64,000 nucleotides of DNA from Kluyvera ascorbata_C (GTDB taxonomy: Bacteria; Pseudomonadota; Gammaproteobacteria; Enterobacterales; Enterobacteriaceae): contig NZ_JBIQOI010000001.1 of NCBI RefSeq assembly GCF_044197065.1, positions 248,001-312,000 of the forward strand. Direction: 5' to 3'. Every line of letters starts with the position of its first letter. The stretch's first letter is position 1. A model generated the notes under the pieces. It made no database searches. It worked only from the letters and a program-made list of their open reading frames with translations, and was not told where the DNA came from. Shown here piece by piece: positions 34,092 to 42,931 of the stretch. Made by a program: the position numbers and the translations under genes.

Positions 34092-35549
34092 ATGACAATA
34101 ACTCCACAACAACTGATCGCGCTATTACCGCTGCTGATCGTCGGCTTGACGGTGGTGGTTGTGATGCTCTCCATTGCGTGGCGACGCAATCACTTCCTCA
34201 ATGCCACGCTGGCGGTGCTGGGGCTTAACGCCGCGCTGGTCTCGCTCTGGTTTGTTGGCCAGGCGGGGGCAATGGACGTCACGCCGATGATGCGCGTTGA
34301 CGGTTACGCGATGCTCTACACCGGCCTGGTGCTGCTGGCGAGCCTTGCGACCTGTACCTTTGCCTATCCGTGGCTTGAGGGCTATACCGACAACAAGGAA
34401 GAGTTCTACCTGCTGGTGCTGATTGCAGCCCTCGGCGGCATTCTGCTGGCGAACGCCAACCACCTGGCGGCGCTGTTCCTCGGTATTGAACTGATTTCCC
34501 TGCCGCTGTTTGGCCTGATTGGTTACGCGTTCCGCCAGAAACGTTCTCTGGAAGCGAGCATCAAGTACACCATTCTGTCCGCCGCCGCGTCGTCGTTCCT
34601 GCTGTTCGGTATGGCGCTGCTGTACGCGCAGTCTGGCGACCTATCGTTCCTGGCGCTCGGTAAGAGCCTCAGCGATAACATGCTGCACGAACCGCTGCTG
34701 CTGGCAGGTCTGGGGATGATGATTGTTGGCCTCGGCTTTAAACTGTCTCTGGTACCGTTCCACCTGTGGACGCCGGACGTTTATCAGGGTGCGCCTGCGC
34801 CGGTATCCACCTTCCTGGCGACCGCCAGCAAGATTGCTATCTTCGGCGTGGTGATGCGTCTGTTCCTGTACGCCCCGGTTGGCGATAGCGAAGCGGTCCG
34901 CGTGGTGCTGGGCCTTATCGCCTTCGCCTCCATCATCTTCGGTAACCTGATGGCGCTGAGTCAGACCAACATTAAGCGTCTGCTCGGTTACTCTTCCATC
35001 TCTCATCTCGGCTACCTGCTGGTGGCGCTGATTGCGCTGCACAGCGGCGAGATGTCGATGGAAACCGTTGGCGTGTACCTGGCAGGCTACCTGTTCAGCA
35101 GCCTTGGCGCGTTCGGCGTTGTCAGCCTGATGTCCAGCCCATACCGTGGCCCGGATGCAGAATCGCTGTACGCCTACCGCGGTCTGTTCTGGCACCGTCC
35201 GATTCTGGCAGCGGTGATGACCGTGATGATGCTGTCTCTGGCCGGTATCCCGATGACCCTTGGCTTTATCGGTAAGTTCTACGTGCTGGCCGTCGGCGTC
35301 CAGGCGCACCTGTGGTGGCTGGTTGGCGCAGTGGTGGTTGGTTCCGCGATTGGTCTCTACTACTACCTGCGCGTAGCGGTGAGCCTGTACCTGAGCGCGC
35401 CGGAAAAACCAAACCGCGATGCGCCGTCAAACTGGCAGTACAGCGCGGGCGGTATCGTGGTGCTGATCTCCGCACTGCTGGTGCTGGTGCTGGGTATTTA
35501 TCCGCAGCCGCTGATTAGCATTGTGCAGAAAGCGATGCCGTTGATGTAA
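34092..35549 (+). CDS. nuoN: NADH-quinone oxidoreductase subunit N
   Basis: Third antiporter-like subunit, 485 residues. LGIELISLPLFGLIGYAFRQKRSLEASIKY, KLSLVPFHLWTPDVYQGAPAPVSTFLATASK and GYSSISHLGYLLVALIAL are the family motifs with the conserved glutamate and lysines. Last gene of the operon, followed at once by a strong terminator and a REP pair. Confidence 0.96.
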   Translation: MTITPQQLIALLPLLIVGLTVVVVMLSIAWRRNHFLNATLAVLGLNAALVSLWFVGQAGAMDVTPMMRVDGYAMLYTGLVLLASLATCTFAYPWLEGYTDNKEEFYLLVLIAALGGILLANANHLAALFLGIELISLPLFGLIGYAFRQKRSLEASIKYTILSAAASSFLLFGMALLYAQSGDLSFLALGKSLSDNMLHEPLLLAGLGMMIVGLGFKLSLVPFHLWTPDVYQGAPAPVSTFLATASKIAIFGVVMRLFLYAPVGDSEAVRVVLGLIAFASIIFGNLMALSQTNIKRLLGYSSISHLGYLLVALIALHSGEMSMETVGVYLAGYLFSSLGAFGVVSLMSSPYRGPDAESLYAYRGLFWHRPILAAVMTVMMLSLAGIPMTLGFIGKFYVLAVGVQAHLWWLVGAVVVGSAIGLYYYLRVAVSLYLSAPEKPNRDAPSNWQYSAGGIVVLISALLVLVLGIYPQPLISIVQKAMPLM

Positions 35550-35570
35550 TCCATCGTTACCGATGTGAAA

Positions 35571-35602
35571 AAACCCCGCAAAAAAATTGCGGGGTTTTTT
35601 AT
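35571..35602 (+). terminator. Terminator of the nuo operon
   Basis: AAACCCCGCAA (35571-35581) pairs with TTGCGGGGTTT (35587-35597), A5 loop, running into T6. It sits 21 bases after the nuoN stop. Confidence 0.9.
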
Positions 35603-35603
35603 T

Positions 35604-35689
35604 GCCGGATGGCGGCGTAAACGCCTTATCCGGCCTACAAGGGAGTGGTGTCGTTGGTAGGCCGGATAAGCGAAGCGCCATCCGGCAAT
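35604..35689. repeat. REP pair (BIME) after nuoN
   Basis: Two inverted REP units: GCCGGATGGCGGCGTAAACG... (35604-35640) and GTAGGCCGGATAAGCGAAGC... to GCAAT (35657-35689). It lies between convergent nuoN and the Nudix gene. Confidence 0.9.
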
Positions 35690-35696
35690 CAGATAT

Positions 35697-36326
35697 CTAG
35701 TCGCACCACACAGACTCATTTTCACGTACGCTACGGAGGCTAGCGTGAATCTCTTCCGGCACGATACGCGTCAGGGAGAGCGGCGGCAGATTGTCCGGGT
35801 CAACGTAGGCGACATCCAGCGATTCATGGCTAACGGCAAGCTCACCGCCCAGCGTTTCACACAGGAAAATCAGCTTGTAGACATGCCAGGGATAGGGCGG
35901 ATGACCATGCTGATTACGATCCCACACGCCCAGCAAACGGCTCACTTTCACTTCAAGTCCGGTCTCTTCGCGCACTTCGCGCTCCACCGCCTCCGTAGGG
36001 CTATCGCCAATATCGGCCCAGCCGCCCGGCAGACTCCAGCCTTTATCGTCGGCTTCCTGCACCATCAGCAGCTTACCTTCGTGCAGGATAATCGCGCGGA
36101 CGTCGGTTTTCGGCGTGGCGTAGCCGGTGTCGACCTTATGCAGGTTTTGCAGCGTCTCAGCGGGGAGATCAAAACGCGCGGTTAGTAACCGTTCCGCTAT
36201 GCCCATCAGGTCTTCATAGCGTTCGCGGTCGTAGACGTCCCTGGAATAGGTCAACCCGGTCTGTGCAAGCGCCTGCAGGCGTTGGGCAATAAGCGTGAGT
36301 TGGTTCTCGTTGAGTACTTCTGGCAT
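35697..36326 (-). CDS. Nudix hydrolase with N-terminal NUDIX_N-type domain
   Basis: 209-residue hydrolase of the ADP-ribose pyrophosphatase-like type. The N-terminal 60 residues (TLIAQRLQALAQTGLTYSRD, then ERLL) resemble the small helical NUDIX_N domain. The catalytic Nudix box is complete, from GWADIGDSPTEAVEREVREE to the TGLEV that follows. RAIILHEGKLLMVQEADDKGWSLPGG is the strand leading into it. The substrate is not known; nucleoside diphosphate linked compounds are likely. It is not part of the E. coli K-12 neighbourhood of nuoN and begins the variable zone. Confidence 0.88.
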   Translation of the reverse strand: MPEVLNENQLTLIAQRLQALAQTGLTYSRDVYDRERYEDLMGIAERLLTARFDLPAETLQNLHKVDTGYATPKTDVRAIILHEGKLLMVQEADDKGWSLPGGWADIGDSPTEAVEREVREETGLEVKVSRLLGVWDRNQHGHPPYPWHVYKLIFLCETLGGELAVSHESLDVAYVDPDNLPPLSLTRIVPEEIHASLRSVRENESVWCD

Positions 36327-36496
36327 GCTTCCTCCCGTTGTGTCTTCCGGTAAAGGTGCCGGAAAACGGTCTTTGTAGGATACCTGGCGCGGCCACTCGC
36401 GCGTCAGGGGTTATGAAATGTTGCCTCAATGTTACCTGGTAAATCCGGCTAAACGCTTCTATAGTCGAGACAGTTTCCCCGCAACAGGACTCACTA

Positions 36497-37606
36497 ATGC
36501 GTTTTAACGGATTGACCAAAGGCTTTTTCATTTTCATTCTCGCGCTCGTGACCTGGGCATTCTTCGATGTATTGTCGCCGTACTTTTCCGCGATTCTGTG
36601 GGCTGCGATCCTCACCGTTGTCTTCAACCCGGTGAAAAATAAACTGCGCAGCGCACTGGGCGATCGTAACGGATTGGCCTCGCTGCTGACTATCGGCATT
36701 ATCTGTCTGATCGTTTTTATTCCACTGATGGTGATCCTCTCCTCGTTGGCGCTTGAACTGAATGTGGTTTACACCAAGCTACAGGAGAACAACACGCGCT
36801 TCCCGCAGGTGATAGCGAGCCTCTTTTCCCATCTTCCACATTGGGCGCGCGGATTCCTGATAGAACACGACCTGGATAACGTCGCCCAGATCCAGAAAAA
36901 ACTGTCTGAGGTGGCGCTGGCAGGCGGGCAGTACCTCGCCGGCAGCGCGTTCCTGATTGGTAAAGGTACCTTCGGCTTTGCTATCAGCTTCGGCATCATG
37001 CTCTACCTGCTGTTCTTCTTACTGAAAGATGGGCCGTACCTCGTGGGCCAGATCCTCGACTCACTCCCATTAACCGATTTTGTGAAGCAGCACCTGTTCG
37101 CCAAGTTTGTCGGCGTCACGCGGGCAACGGTCAAAGGCACGGCGGTTGTCGCGGTGGTGCAGGGGACGCTCGGCGGCATTGCCTTTGCCATTGTCGGCAT
37201 TGACGGCAGCGTACTGTGGGGCGCGCTGATGGCCTTCCTGTCACTGGTTCCCGCCGTGGGGTCGGCCATTATCTGGGTGCCGGCGGCAATATTCCTCTTC
37301 GCTACCCAGCAGGTGTGGCAAGGGCTGTTTATCGTCGGTTTCTTCGTGATTATTGTCGGGCTGGTGGACAACATTCTGCGTCCGCTGCTGGTGGGGAAAG
37401 ACACCAAAATGCCGGACTACCTGATTCTTATCACCACCATCGGCGGCATGGAAATTTACGGCATCAACGGCTTTGTGATAGGCCCGCTTATCGCCGCGCT
37501 GTTCCTCGCCTGCTGGAATCTCTTCTCCGGGCGCGATCACGCCGGGAATGTCGAGGGGCTCGACGAAGATTTTATCGAAGAGGGTAAAAATCCCCCCGAA
37601 GCCTGA
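36497..37606 (+). CDS. AI-2E transporter family permease
   Basis: 369-residue inner-membrane protein of the AI-2E/UPF0118 family (relatives PerM, TqsA, YdiK). About seven hydrophobic segments are seen: two pairs near 8-45 and 60-90, one at about 150-175, and a C-terminal cluster from 225 to 345. The conserved central VKGTAVVAVVQGTLGGIAFAIVG and VDNILRPLLVGKDTKMPDYLILITTIGG are family hallmarks. Members export small signals or ions; some are Na+/H+ antiporters, so the substrate here is open. It is divergent from the Nudix gene and followed by a REP pair. The C-terminus is acidic and cytoplasmic. Confidence 0.88.
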   Translation: MRFNGLTKGFFIFILALVTWAFFDVLSPYFSAILWAAILTVVFNPVKNKLRSALGDRNGLASLLTIGIICLIVFIPLMVILSSLALELNVVYTKLQENNTRFPQVIASLFSHLPHWARGFLIEHDLDNVAQIQKKLSEVALAGGQYLAGSAFLIGKGTFGFAISFGIMLYLLFFLLKDGPYLVGQILDSLPLTDFVKQHLFAKFVGVTRATVKGTAVVAVVQGTLGGIAFAIVGIDGSVLWGALMAFLSLVPAVGSAIIWVPAAIFLFATQQVWQGLFIVGFFVIIVGLVDNILRPLLVGKDTKMPDYLILITTIGGMEIYGINGFVIGPLIAALFLACWNLFSGRDHAGNVEGLDEDFIEEGKNPPEA

Positions 37607-37621
37607 TAACGCCACACCCGT

Positions 37622-37700
37622 TGTAGGCCGGATAAGCGAAGCGCCATCCGGCAATGTGCCGCGGATTCTGCCGGGTGGCGCTTCGCTTATCCGGCCTACC
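37622..37700. repeat. REP pair (BIME) after the AI-2E gene
   Basis: Inverted REP units GTAGGCCGGATAAGCGAAGC... (37623-37653) and GCCGGGTGGCGCTTCGCTTA... (37670-37699), near-perfect mirror images. Confidence 0.9.
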
Positions 37701-37787
37701 ATCATCTTTTTATTGTCACGATAAATCAGGCGTTTTCTATAATTTTAATCATGATCCGTGATGACAGGTTGTAGAAGGAACCGACAG

Positions 37788-39569
37788 GTGAGAATAGCCA
37801 CAATAACCAACTGGGCCTATGGCGCAACGGTATGCCTGACGATTGTTTCCGGTATCGTCATGCTGATGGCCTCCAGCGCGGATAACGCAGAACGGCAGGC
37901 GGTGCAGCAGCGTCTGGTGTTCGATCGGCTGACGGATGAAATCGAGAGCAATGCCTGGTCGCTCTCTGACCTGGCACGTCTGTACGTGGTGAATAAAGAC
38001 CCTGAAGTGCTGAGTGAATATCACCAGCGGGAAAAGCAGCAGGTGGAGATTGAACACCATCTGTCGAAGCTCGAAGATGTCGGGGCGACGGGTGAAGAGC
38101 TGGCGCTGCTGCACGAAGGGCTACAGATTGTGTATGAGCTTCAGGACGAACAACAAACCGCGCTCGCCAACTTAGCGCATGAAGAGGCACCGATTGCCGT
38201 CTCGCTGCTGTATGGCAAAATCTACGAGCAGGAGCTCGACCGGGCGCAGGAGCGCATGGATCATTTCCGCCAGATGCTTGATGCTCGCGCGCTGCGTGCG
38301 GTTCAGGAGGCGACCCGCGACTCCCGCATTCTGCGCACGCTATCCGAGGTGATGGTCGGGCTGACGGCGCTGCTGTTTTTATTTGTCCTCGGCTTTATTT
38401 TAAAACGCCGCGTGCTGCGCCCGGTGGTGCGGCTCAGCGACGTGGTGCATCGCCTGGCCTCTCAGGACTACGCCGTGGATACGCCGAACTTTAAGCAGAT
38501 TGATGAAATCGGCGACATGGCGCAGGCGATCCGCATCTTCCGCGAGAACGGCCTGGTGCGGCAGCAGCTTGAACGCCAGCGCGATGCCGACTGGGCGATA
38601 CGTGAACTGCTGGCGCGCATGACCCAGCGTCTGCAGGGCTGCGAGTGCTTTGACGACGTGGTGAACGTGGCGGAACTCTTTGCCCCCAATATTGCGCCGG
38701 ACGTCGCGGGAAGACTCTATATTCTCGACAAAGATCCGTGGCAGATGCGCTGCGTGGCTTCCTGGCTATCGCCCCAGGGCGAACCGACGCCGTTCCATCC
38801 GGACGAATGCTGGGCGGTGCGCCGTGGGCAGAGTCACCCGCCGGTTTACGGCGAGCCGGATATCGGCTGCTACCACCTCCCGGAATCGTGCCTCGACCAT
38901 ACGCTGTGCGTTCCGTTAATTGCCCAGGGCGAGGCCATCGGCCTGCTCTCCTTCCAGAACCTCAACGAAGAGACCACGCCTTCCCGGGCTTACCTGGAGC
39001 TAATGGCTGAAGCGCTCGGCCTGGCGTTAGCCAACCAGCGCCTGCGCGATGCATTACTGGAAAAAGCGCTCTACGACCCGCTGACCGGCCTGCGTAATCG
39101 TCACCATCTCGAAGATACCCTCAACACCCAAATGAGCCAGGCGATACGTAATGACGAGCCGATGAGCTGCCTGATGATCGATATCGATCACTTCAAAAAC
39201 ATTAACGATCGCTTTGGTCATGAGGCGGGGGACGGGGTTATCAAAAGCGTCGCCTCCACGATTCAACGCGTGGTGCAAGACCGCGGCCTGGCGTTCCGCT
39301 ACGGCGGCGAAGAGTTTCTGGTGCTGCTGTACGATATGGATGACGAAGGCGCTAACCGCATCGCCCGCGAGATTTACGACGGCGTGCGCGAACTGGTGCT
39401 GCGCTTTAGCGGTGCGGAGATTGGCCATGTGGATGTTTCCATCGGCGTGGCAAGCTACCCGCAGCACGCCCAGAGCGACAGCCTGCTGCGCGCCGCCGAC
39501 GTGGCGCTGTATCGGGCGAAGGAGTTGGGGAGGTCGCGGATTGTGAGCTTTGGGGCGCTGGCGGGGTAA
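37788..39569 (+). CDS. Membrane diguanylate cyclase with HAMP, GAF and GGDEF domains
   Basis: Predicted c-di-GMP synthase, about 593 residues from GTG 37788 (AGAAGGAA at 37773-37780; the frame also allows GTG 37758). A helix at about 8-28 and a second at 187-207 flank a roughly 155-residue periplasmic helical sensor. A HAMP linker (RPVVRLSDVVHRLASQDY) follows, then a GAF domain (about 275-425) and GGDEF (about 430-590). The active site reads RYGGEEF, a catalytically competent variant, with DIDHFKNINDRFGHEAGD upstream. The usual inhibitory RxxD site five residues before GGEEF is absent. The output would favour sessile growth; the signal is unknown. Confidence 0.88.
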   Translation: MRIATITNWAYGATVCLTIVSGIVMLMASSADNAERQAVQQRLVFDRLTDEIESNAWSLSDLARLYVVNKDPEVLSEYHQREKQQVEIEHHLSKLEDVGATGEELALLHEGLQIVYELQDEQQTALANLAHEEAPIAVSLLYGKIYEQELDRAQERMDHFRQMLDARALRAVQEATRDSRILRTLSEVMVGLTALLFLFVLGFILKRRVLRPVVRLSDVVHRLASQDYAVDTPNFKQIDEIGDMAQAIRIFRENGLVRQQLERQRDADWAIRELLARMTQRLQGCECFDDVVNVAELFAPNIAPDVAGRLYILDKDPWQMRCVASWLSPQGEPTPFHPDECWAVRRGQSHPPVYGEPDIGCYHLPESCLDHTLCVPLIAQGEAIGLLSFQNLNEETTPSRAYLELMAEALGLALANQRLRDALLEKALYDPLTGLRNRHHLEDTLNTQMSQAIRNDEPMSCLMIDIDHFKNINDRFGHEAGDGVIKSVASTIQRVVQDRGLAFRYGGEEFLVLLYDMDDEGANRIAREIYDGVRELVLRFSGAEIGHVDVSIGVASYPQHAQSDSLLRAADVALYRAKELGRSRIVSFGALAG

Positions 39570-39582
39570 TGCATTTTTTACG

Positions 39583-39663
39583 ATGAGAGTCATATTGGTA
39601 AAGCACGCTGAAACGCAATGGAATAATGCCGGGATGATTCAGGGAGTGCTGGCAATGGCTTAA
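39583..39663 (+). pseudogene. 5' remnant of a histidine phosphatase gene
   Basis: A 26-residue frame starts MRVILVKHAETQWNNAGMIQG and stops soon after. This is the N-terminus of the histidine phosphatase/phosphoglycerate mutase superfamily, whose signature is VRHGET followed by W-N and xxxQG; here R and G of the RHG motif have become K and A. The rest of the gene is missing and the DNA beyond turns AT-rich, so this marks a deletion or insertion edge. Confidence 0.6.
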
Positions 39664-40108
39664 GATGAGTTTTTCTCATCCATCCATGAAAATTATGTCT
39701 TTGATAATACTCTTATACCAGGGATATGCTTGTGCCATAACTTTTTCAGGATAAATTTTACAGTATTTTTTTTATCAACGGTCGAAATTTAATGGCATCA
39801 CTAGCGACTACAACCAACCTCAAGGAGTTCGCAATTTCTTTTTTCAAAGCCTGGTTCTGCAGAATGTTGATTCAAACTGCTCTTATATCGGAATTTTCTA
39901 TTGTAAAACTATCTATCTTCCTAAAATAATGAGTTGGTTATTTAATCGAAACCTCATAAGTGGTGCGTCAAGGTTGGGTTTTAATTACGCGAATGTACTG
40001 TATGGCATTTATTTTTTTAATGTGATTTTTAATTCATATCACTCATGCTGACTATTTTTTTTGCAGGACTGATAAAAGAATAACGAAGTGTATTTCTTAA
40101 GGTATTAG
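39664..40108. other. AT-rich gap before the transporter pair
   Basis: About 445 bases, strongly A+T-rich, with no credible gene on either strand. It probably holds the promoter of the EamA-type gene, whose ribosome site TAAGG is at 40098-40102. The composition switch begins just after the phosphatase remnant. Confidence 0.5.
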
Positions 40109-41029
40109 ATGAGTAAGAAAATTGATTTATTCGTGGGTTTTTTAGTGACTGTGTTGTGGGGAGGTAACTTCGCTATTATTGATCTAGGTTTAAGAGACCT
40201 GGACCCCTTTGCCCTGACATTAATGCGATTTGTATTTTGTGCCTTTCCTCTGGTCTTTTTCATCAGAAGACCAAAAGATGTTCCATTGAAAAATATAGCT
40301 CTCTATGGCTGTGTTTTTGGTGTAGGTTTGTGGTGGATAGTCAATTATGCGATGTATAAGGGGTTGTCGGCTGGATTATCATCTGTTTTCCTTCAATTCA
40401 GTGCGTTTTTCACAATACTTTTTAGTTGCTTGTTCATGGGCGAGAAGATAAATAAAGTACATTTCTTGGGTATTATTTTAGCATCCTTTGGTTTACTGAT
40501 GATCATTGCTTTCTCTGATGATACATCCACAATCAATGGAATAATACTCGTAATGGTCGCGGCAGTTGCATGGGCCATATGCAACATCATTATAAAGTTT
40601 ACCAAACCCGCAGATATGGTAGCATTTATCGTTTGGTCAAGCTTATTCGCTGTACCAGCAATATTAATAATGACGGTATGTTTTAAAGGCTGGGGAGCGA
40701 TAACAACAATACCGGCGAGCCTGACGATTAGCTCCGCATTTTCTGTGTTATTTCAGGCTTATATAACTACAATTATGGGATACATGATCTGGAATAACTT
40801 GATGAAAAAATACCCTGCCACACAAGTGGCCCCCTTATCACTTTTTGTTCCGATCTCAGGAGTCATAACGTCCTATTTATTTTTAGATGAAAAACTGAGT
40901 TCAGCTCAGACACTTTCAGTTGGTGTGGTTATTTTGGGTATCCTTATATTTTTGAATTCTGGTGCTTTCCTCAAATTTTTTAACTCAAAAAGCCAGCATA
41001 TAAAAATTAAAAACAAAACTGAGCAATAA
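40109..41029 (+). CDS. EamA/DMT-family transporter
   Basis: 306-residue drug/metabolite transporter superfamily protein with two EamA repeats and about ten transmembrane helices (approximately 8-25, 33-51, 65-85, 92-112, 118-138, 143-160, 172-190, 205-225, 235-258, 265-285). The opening GFLVTVLWGGNFAIIDLGL and ALTLMRFVFCAFPL are typical of the YdeD/EamA branch that exports O-acetylserine and cysteine, but the substrate here is not determined. The C-terminal tail is basic and Lys-rich. Base composition is clearly lower in GC than the flanking core, suggesting acquired DNA. Confidence 0.88.
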   Translation: MSKKIDLFVGFLVTVLWGGNFAIIDLGLRDLDPFALTLMRFVFCAFPLVFFIRRPKDVPLKNIALYGCVFGVGLWWIVNYAMYKGLSAGLSSVFLQFSAFFTILFSCLFMGEKINKVHFLGIILASFGLLMIIAFSDDTSTINGIILVMVAAVAWAICNIIIKFTKPADMVAFIVWSSLFAVPAILIMTVCFKGWGAITTIPASLTISSAFSVLFQAYITTIMGYMIWNNLMKKYPATQVAPLSLFVPISGVITSYLFLDEKLSSAQTLSVGVVILGILIFLNSGAFLKFFNSKSQHIKIKNKTEQ

Positions 41030-41160
41030 TCAAATAAAATTATTTTCTATTATCGTTAAGATGACTGGTAATAAACGGTTTATAGAAGGTGAAAATATAA
41101 CTTCGTTTGCAATAAGCTGTAATGCTGGCCTTTTTAGTATGTTAATAAATATAAAATAGG

Positions 41161-42417
41161 ATGATCATGGCATCAAAAGACATCACTGAACGCGTTGTTG
41201 ATTCGGGTTTGCTACCGGCATTAAAAACGTTCCCATTAATCGTTCACATTTTGCTATTTTTTACTTTTGTCATAAGGTTTAGCTATTTCATGGCATGGCC
41301 ATTTATCGCAGTGATTATGACAAGAAATTATCATATGACACCGACCGAAATTGGCCTAACGATGACGAGCAGTGCATTAATTTCGGTGATCCTGGGTATG
41401 TACGGCGGGCAAATTTCAGACAGGCTTGGACGTCGTATTATTCTTTTGCTGGGTTGTGGGTTTTCAGCGGTAGGATACATTACTCTGGCGCTGGCCACAG
41501 GGTTCGGTCTGTTCGTAACAGGTCTGATGATTATAGGTATTTGTTTTGCATGGGTTGATCCACCTGTGCGAGCACTGATGAGTGACTTGCTTGTTGATCA
41601 CCGCCGCCGCGCTCTTGCTCTTCAATTGCGCTATTACCTGATCAATGTTGCGGCGGTTTTCGGCCCGCTAATCGGTTTAGCATTTGGTCTGACATCACAG
41701 AAGGGGACGTTCCTGATAACCGGTTTGACCTATGTTCCTTTTTTCATCTATGTACTTTTTTATATACCGAGGGGCAGAATAATAGCCGGACAAGATGCCA
41801 GAGTTACCCAGACGCTTAAGTTGCATCAAATGGTATTACTTATTGCCAGAGACAGGATTTTCATTGCAGCGCTACTTTGCAGCATTCTGTGCAATATCGT
41901 ATATATCCATTATGAAGCAATACTCCCCCAGTACCTGCTTTTACTTGACGGTAATGGTGCCGTTAAGCTCATTACCTTGGTTCTGGTCACAAACGCGTGC
42001 TCCGTACTTTTTTTTCAAACATTTATAATGCGTTTTCTTGCAACTGTGACTCTTTCTGGACGCATTATCCTCGGGGGGATCATTTTTGCGATTTCACAGT
42101 TTTGCTATTTTTCCATAAGTTCGACGGACATTTGGATATGGCTATCCGTTACCTGCTTATTTAGCATGGGTGAGGCAATCTTGATGCCGAATCTGAATAT
42201 ATTGCTCGACCAATTAGCACCACCTGAGCATCGAGGTGCTTATCTTGGAGCGTCGACGCTTTCAACGTTAGGCGTTGCCGTAGGACCGTTAATTGGAGGA
42301 ATGTTACTTGCCATGACGGGAGCAGGCGTATTCATATTCACAGCTTTTCTCAGTATTCTTATATGCATCATCATATGCGCCTGTCGGTCGAATCTACTAA
42401 TGCGTACACAGGCATAA
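41161..42417 (+). CDS. MFS efflux-type transporter
   Basis: 418-residue major facilitator protein with about twelve helices. Motif A is visible as GGQISDRLGRRIILLLG between helices 2 and 3. YYLINVAAVFGPLIGLAFGL fits the antiporter-type helix 5 motif region. The overall pattern resembles drug-efflux MFS proteins of the MdtH type. The start may be ATG 41161 or ATG 41167; TAGG lies just before. It is downstream of the EamA gene on the same strand with a 131-base gap and similar low GC, so the two may have arrived together. Confidence 0.87.
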   Translation: MIMASKDITERVVDSGLLPALKTFPLIVHILLFFTFVIRFSYFMAWPFIAVIMTRNYHMTPTEIGLTMTSSALISVILGMYGGQISDRLGRRIILLLGCGFSAVGYITLALATGFGLFVTGLMIIGICFAWVDPPVRALMSDLLVDHRRRALALQLRYYLINVAAVFGPLIGLAFGLTSQKGTFLITGLTYVPFFIYVLFYIPRGRIIAGQDARVTQTLKLHQMVLLIARDRIFIAALLCSILCNIVYIHYEAILPQYLLLLDGNGAVKLITLVLVTNACSVLFFQTFIMRFLATVTLSGRIILGGIIFAISQFCYFSISSTDIWIWLSVTCLFSMGEAILMPNLNILLDQLAPPEHRGAYLGASTLSTLGVAVGPLIGGMLLAMTGAGVFIFTAFLSILICIIICACRSNLLMRTQA

Positions 42418-42595
42418 TCTACGCATCTCGCTCTCAGCGGGCCTGTAGTTCAAGATGAGAGTGTCAGGGAATTGACCCCAGCATATGTCAGCGGTTCACT
42501 TCAGGTTGGTATGCTAGAGATCAACTATTGTAGGGAGACGCCGAACCATTGCGCTGTATGTTACATATTCTGCTGGGAAAGGCTGATTCTCATAT

Positions 42596-42625
42596 TTGAA
42601 AAAGCACCTACTTGATAGGTGCTTT
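42596..42625 (-). terminator. Terminator at the end of a decayed minus-strand gene
   Basis: AAAGCACCTA (42601-42610) and TAGGTGCTTT (42616-42625) form a perfect 10-bp stem. On the minus strand it runs on into a T5 tract (plus-strand A5 ending at 42603). The reading frame of the decayed gene stops inside the stem. Confidence 0.6.
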
Positions 42626-42928
42626 GTTATTTGGGGCCTCATCAAATTCTAAATCGCCTAAGATTTTGCGGTCATATAACTTCCGCTCTTCGCTCAAAAC
42701 GGGCCTTCAGCGTAGTCAGCTCGTCCGCTTCGTGCTGAAGCTAATGCCTCTTATTTCTAAAAGTGAGCCAACACCGGGTCTGGGAAACGATTCGTTTTGT
42801 GCTGATCCAACCTCGCTGTTACCACATCGGTAGCATCTACTTTCAAGGCCAACTCGCGAAGATTTGCAAGAATAGGGGCTGAATCTAGGTCTACAGTTAG
42901 TCTATCGTCCCTTTTTTAAGCTACTCAT
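42608..42928 (-). pseudogene. Decayed small gene of unknown function
   Basis: On the minus strand an ATG at 42928-42926 opens MSSLKKGR and then stops. One base further on, a second frame reads LTVDLDSAPILANLRELAL and KVDATDVVTARLDQH to a stop, and a third frame gives LQHEADELTTLKARF. A fourth stretch, SEERKLYDRKILGDLEFDEA, ends at a TAG in the terminator. Together they would form one protein of about 105 residues broken by at least two frameshifts and a stop. Charged, helix-rich composition; I do not recognise the family. The matching terminator supports this having been a real gene. Confidence 0.5.
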
Positions 42929-42931
42929 ATC

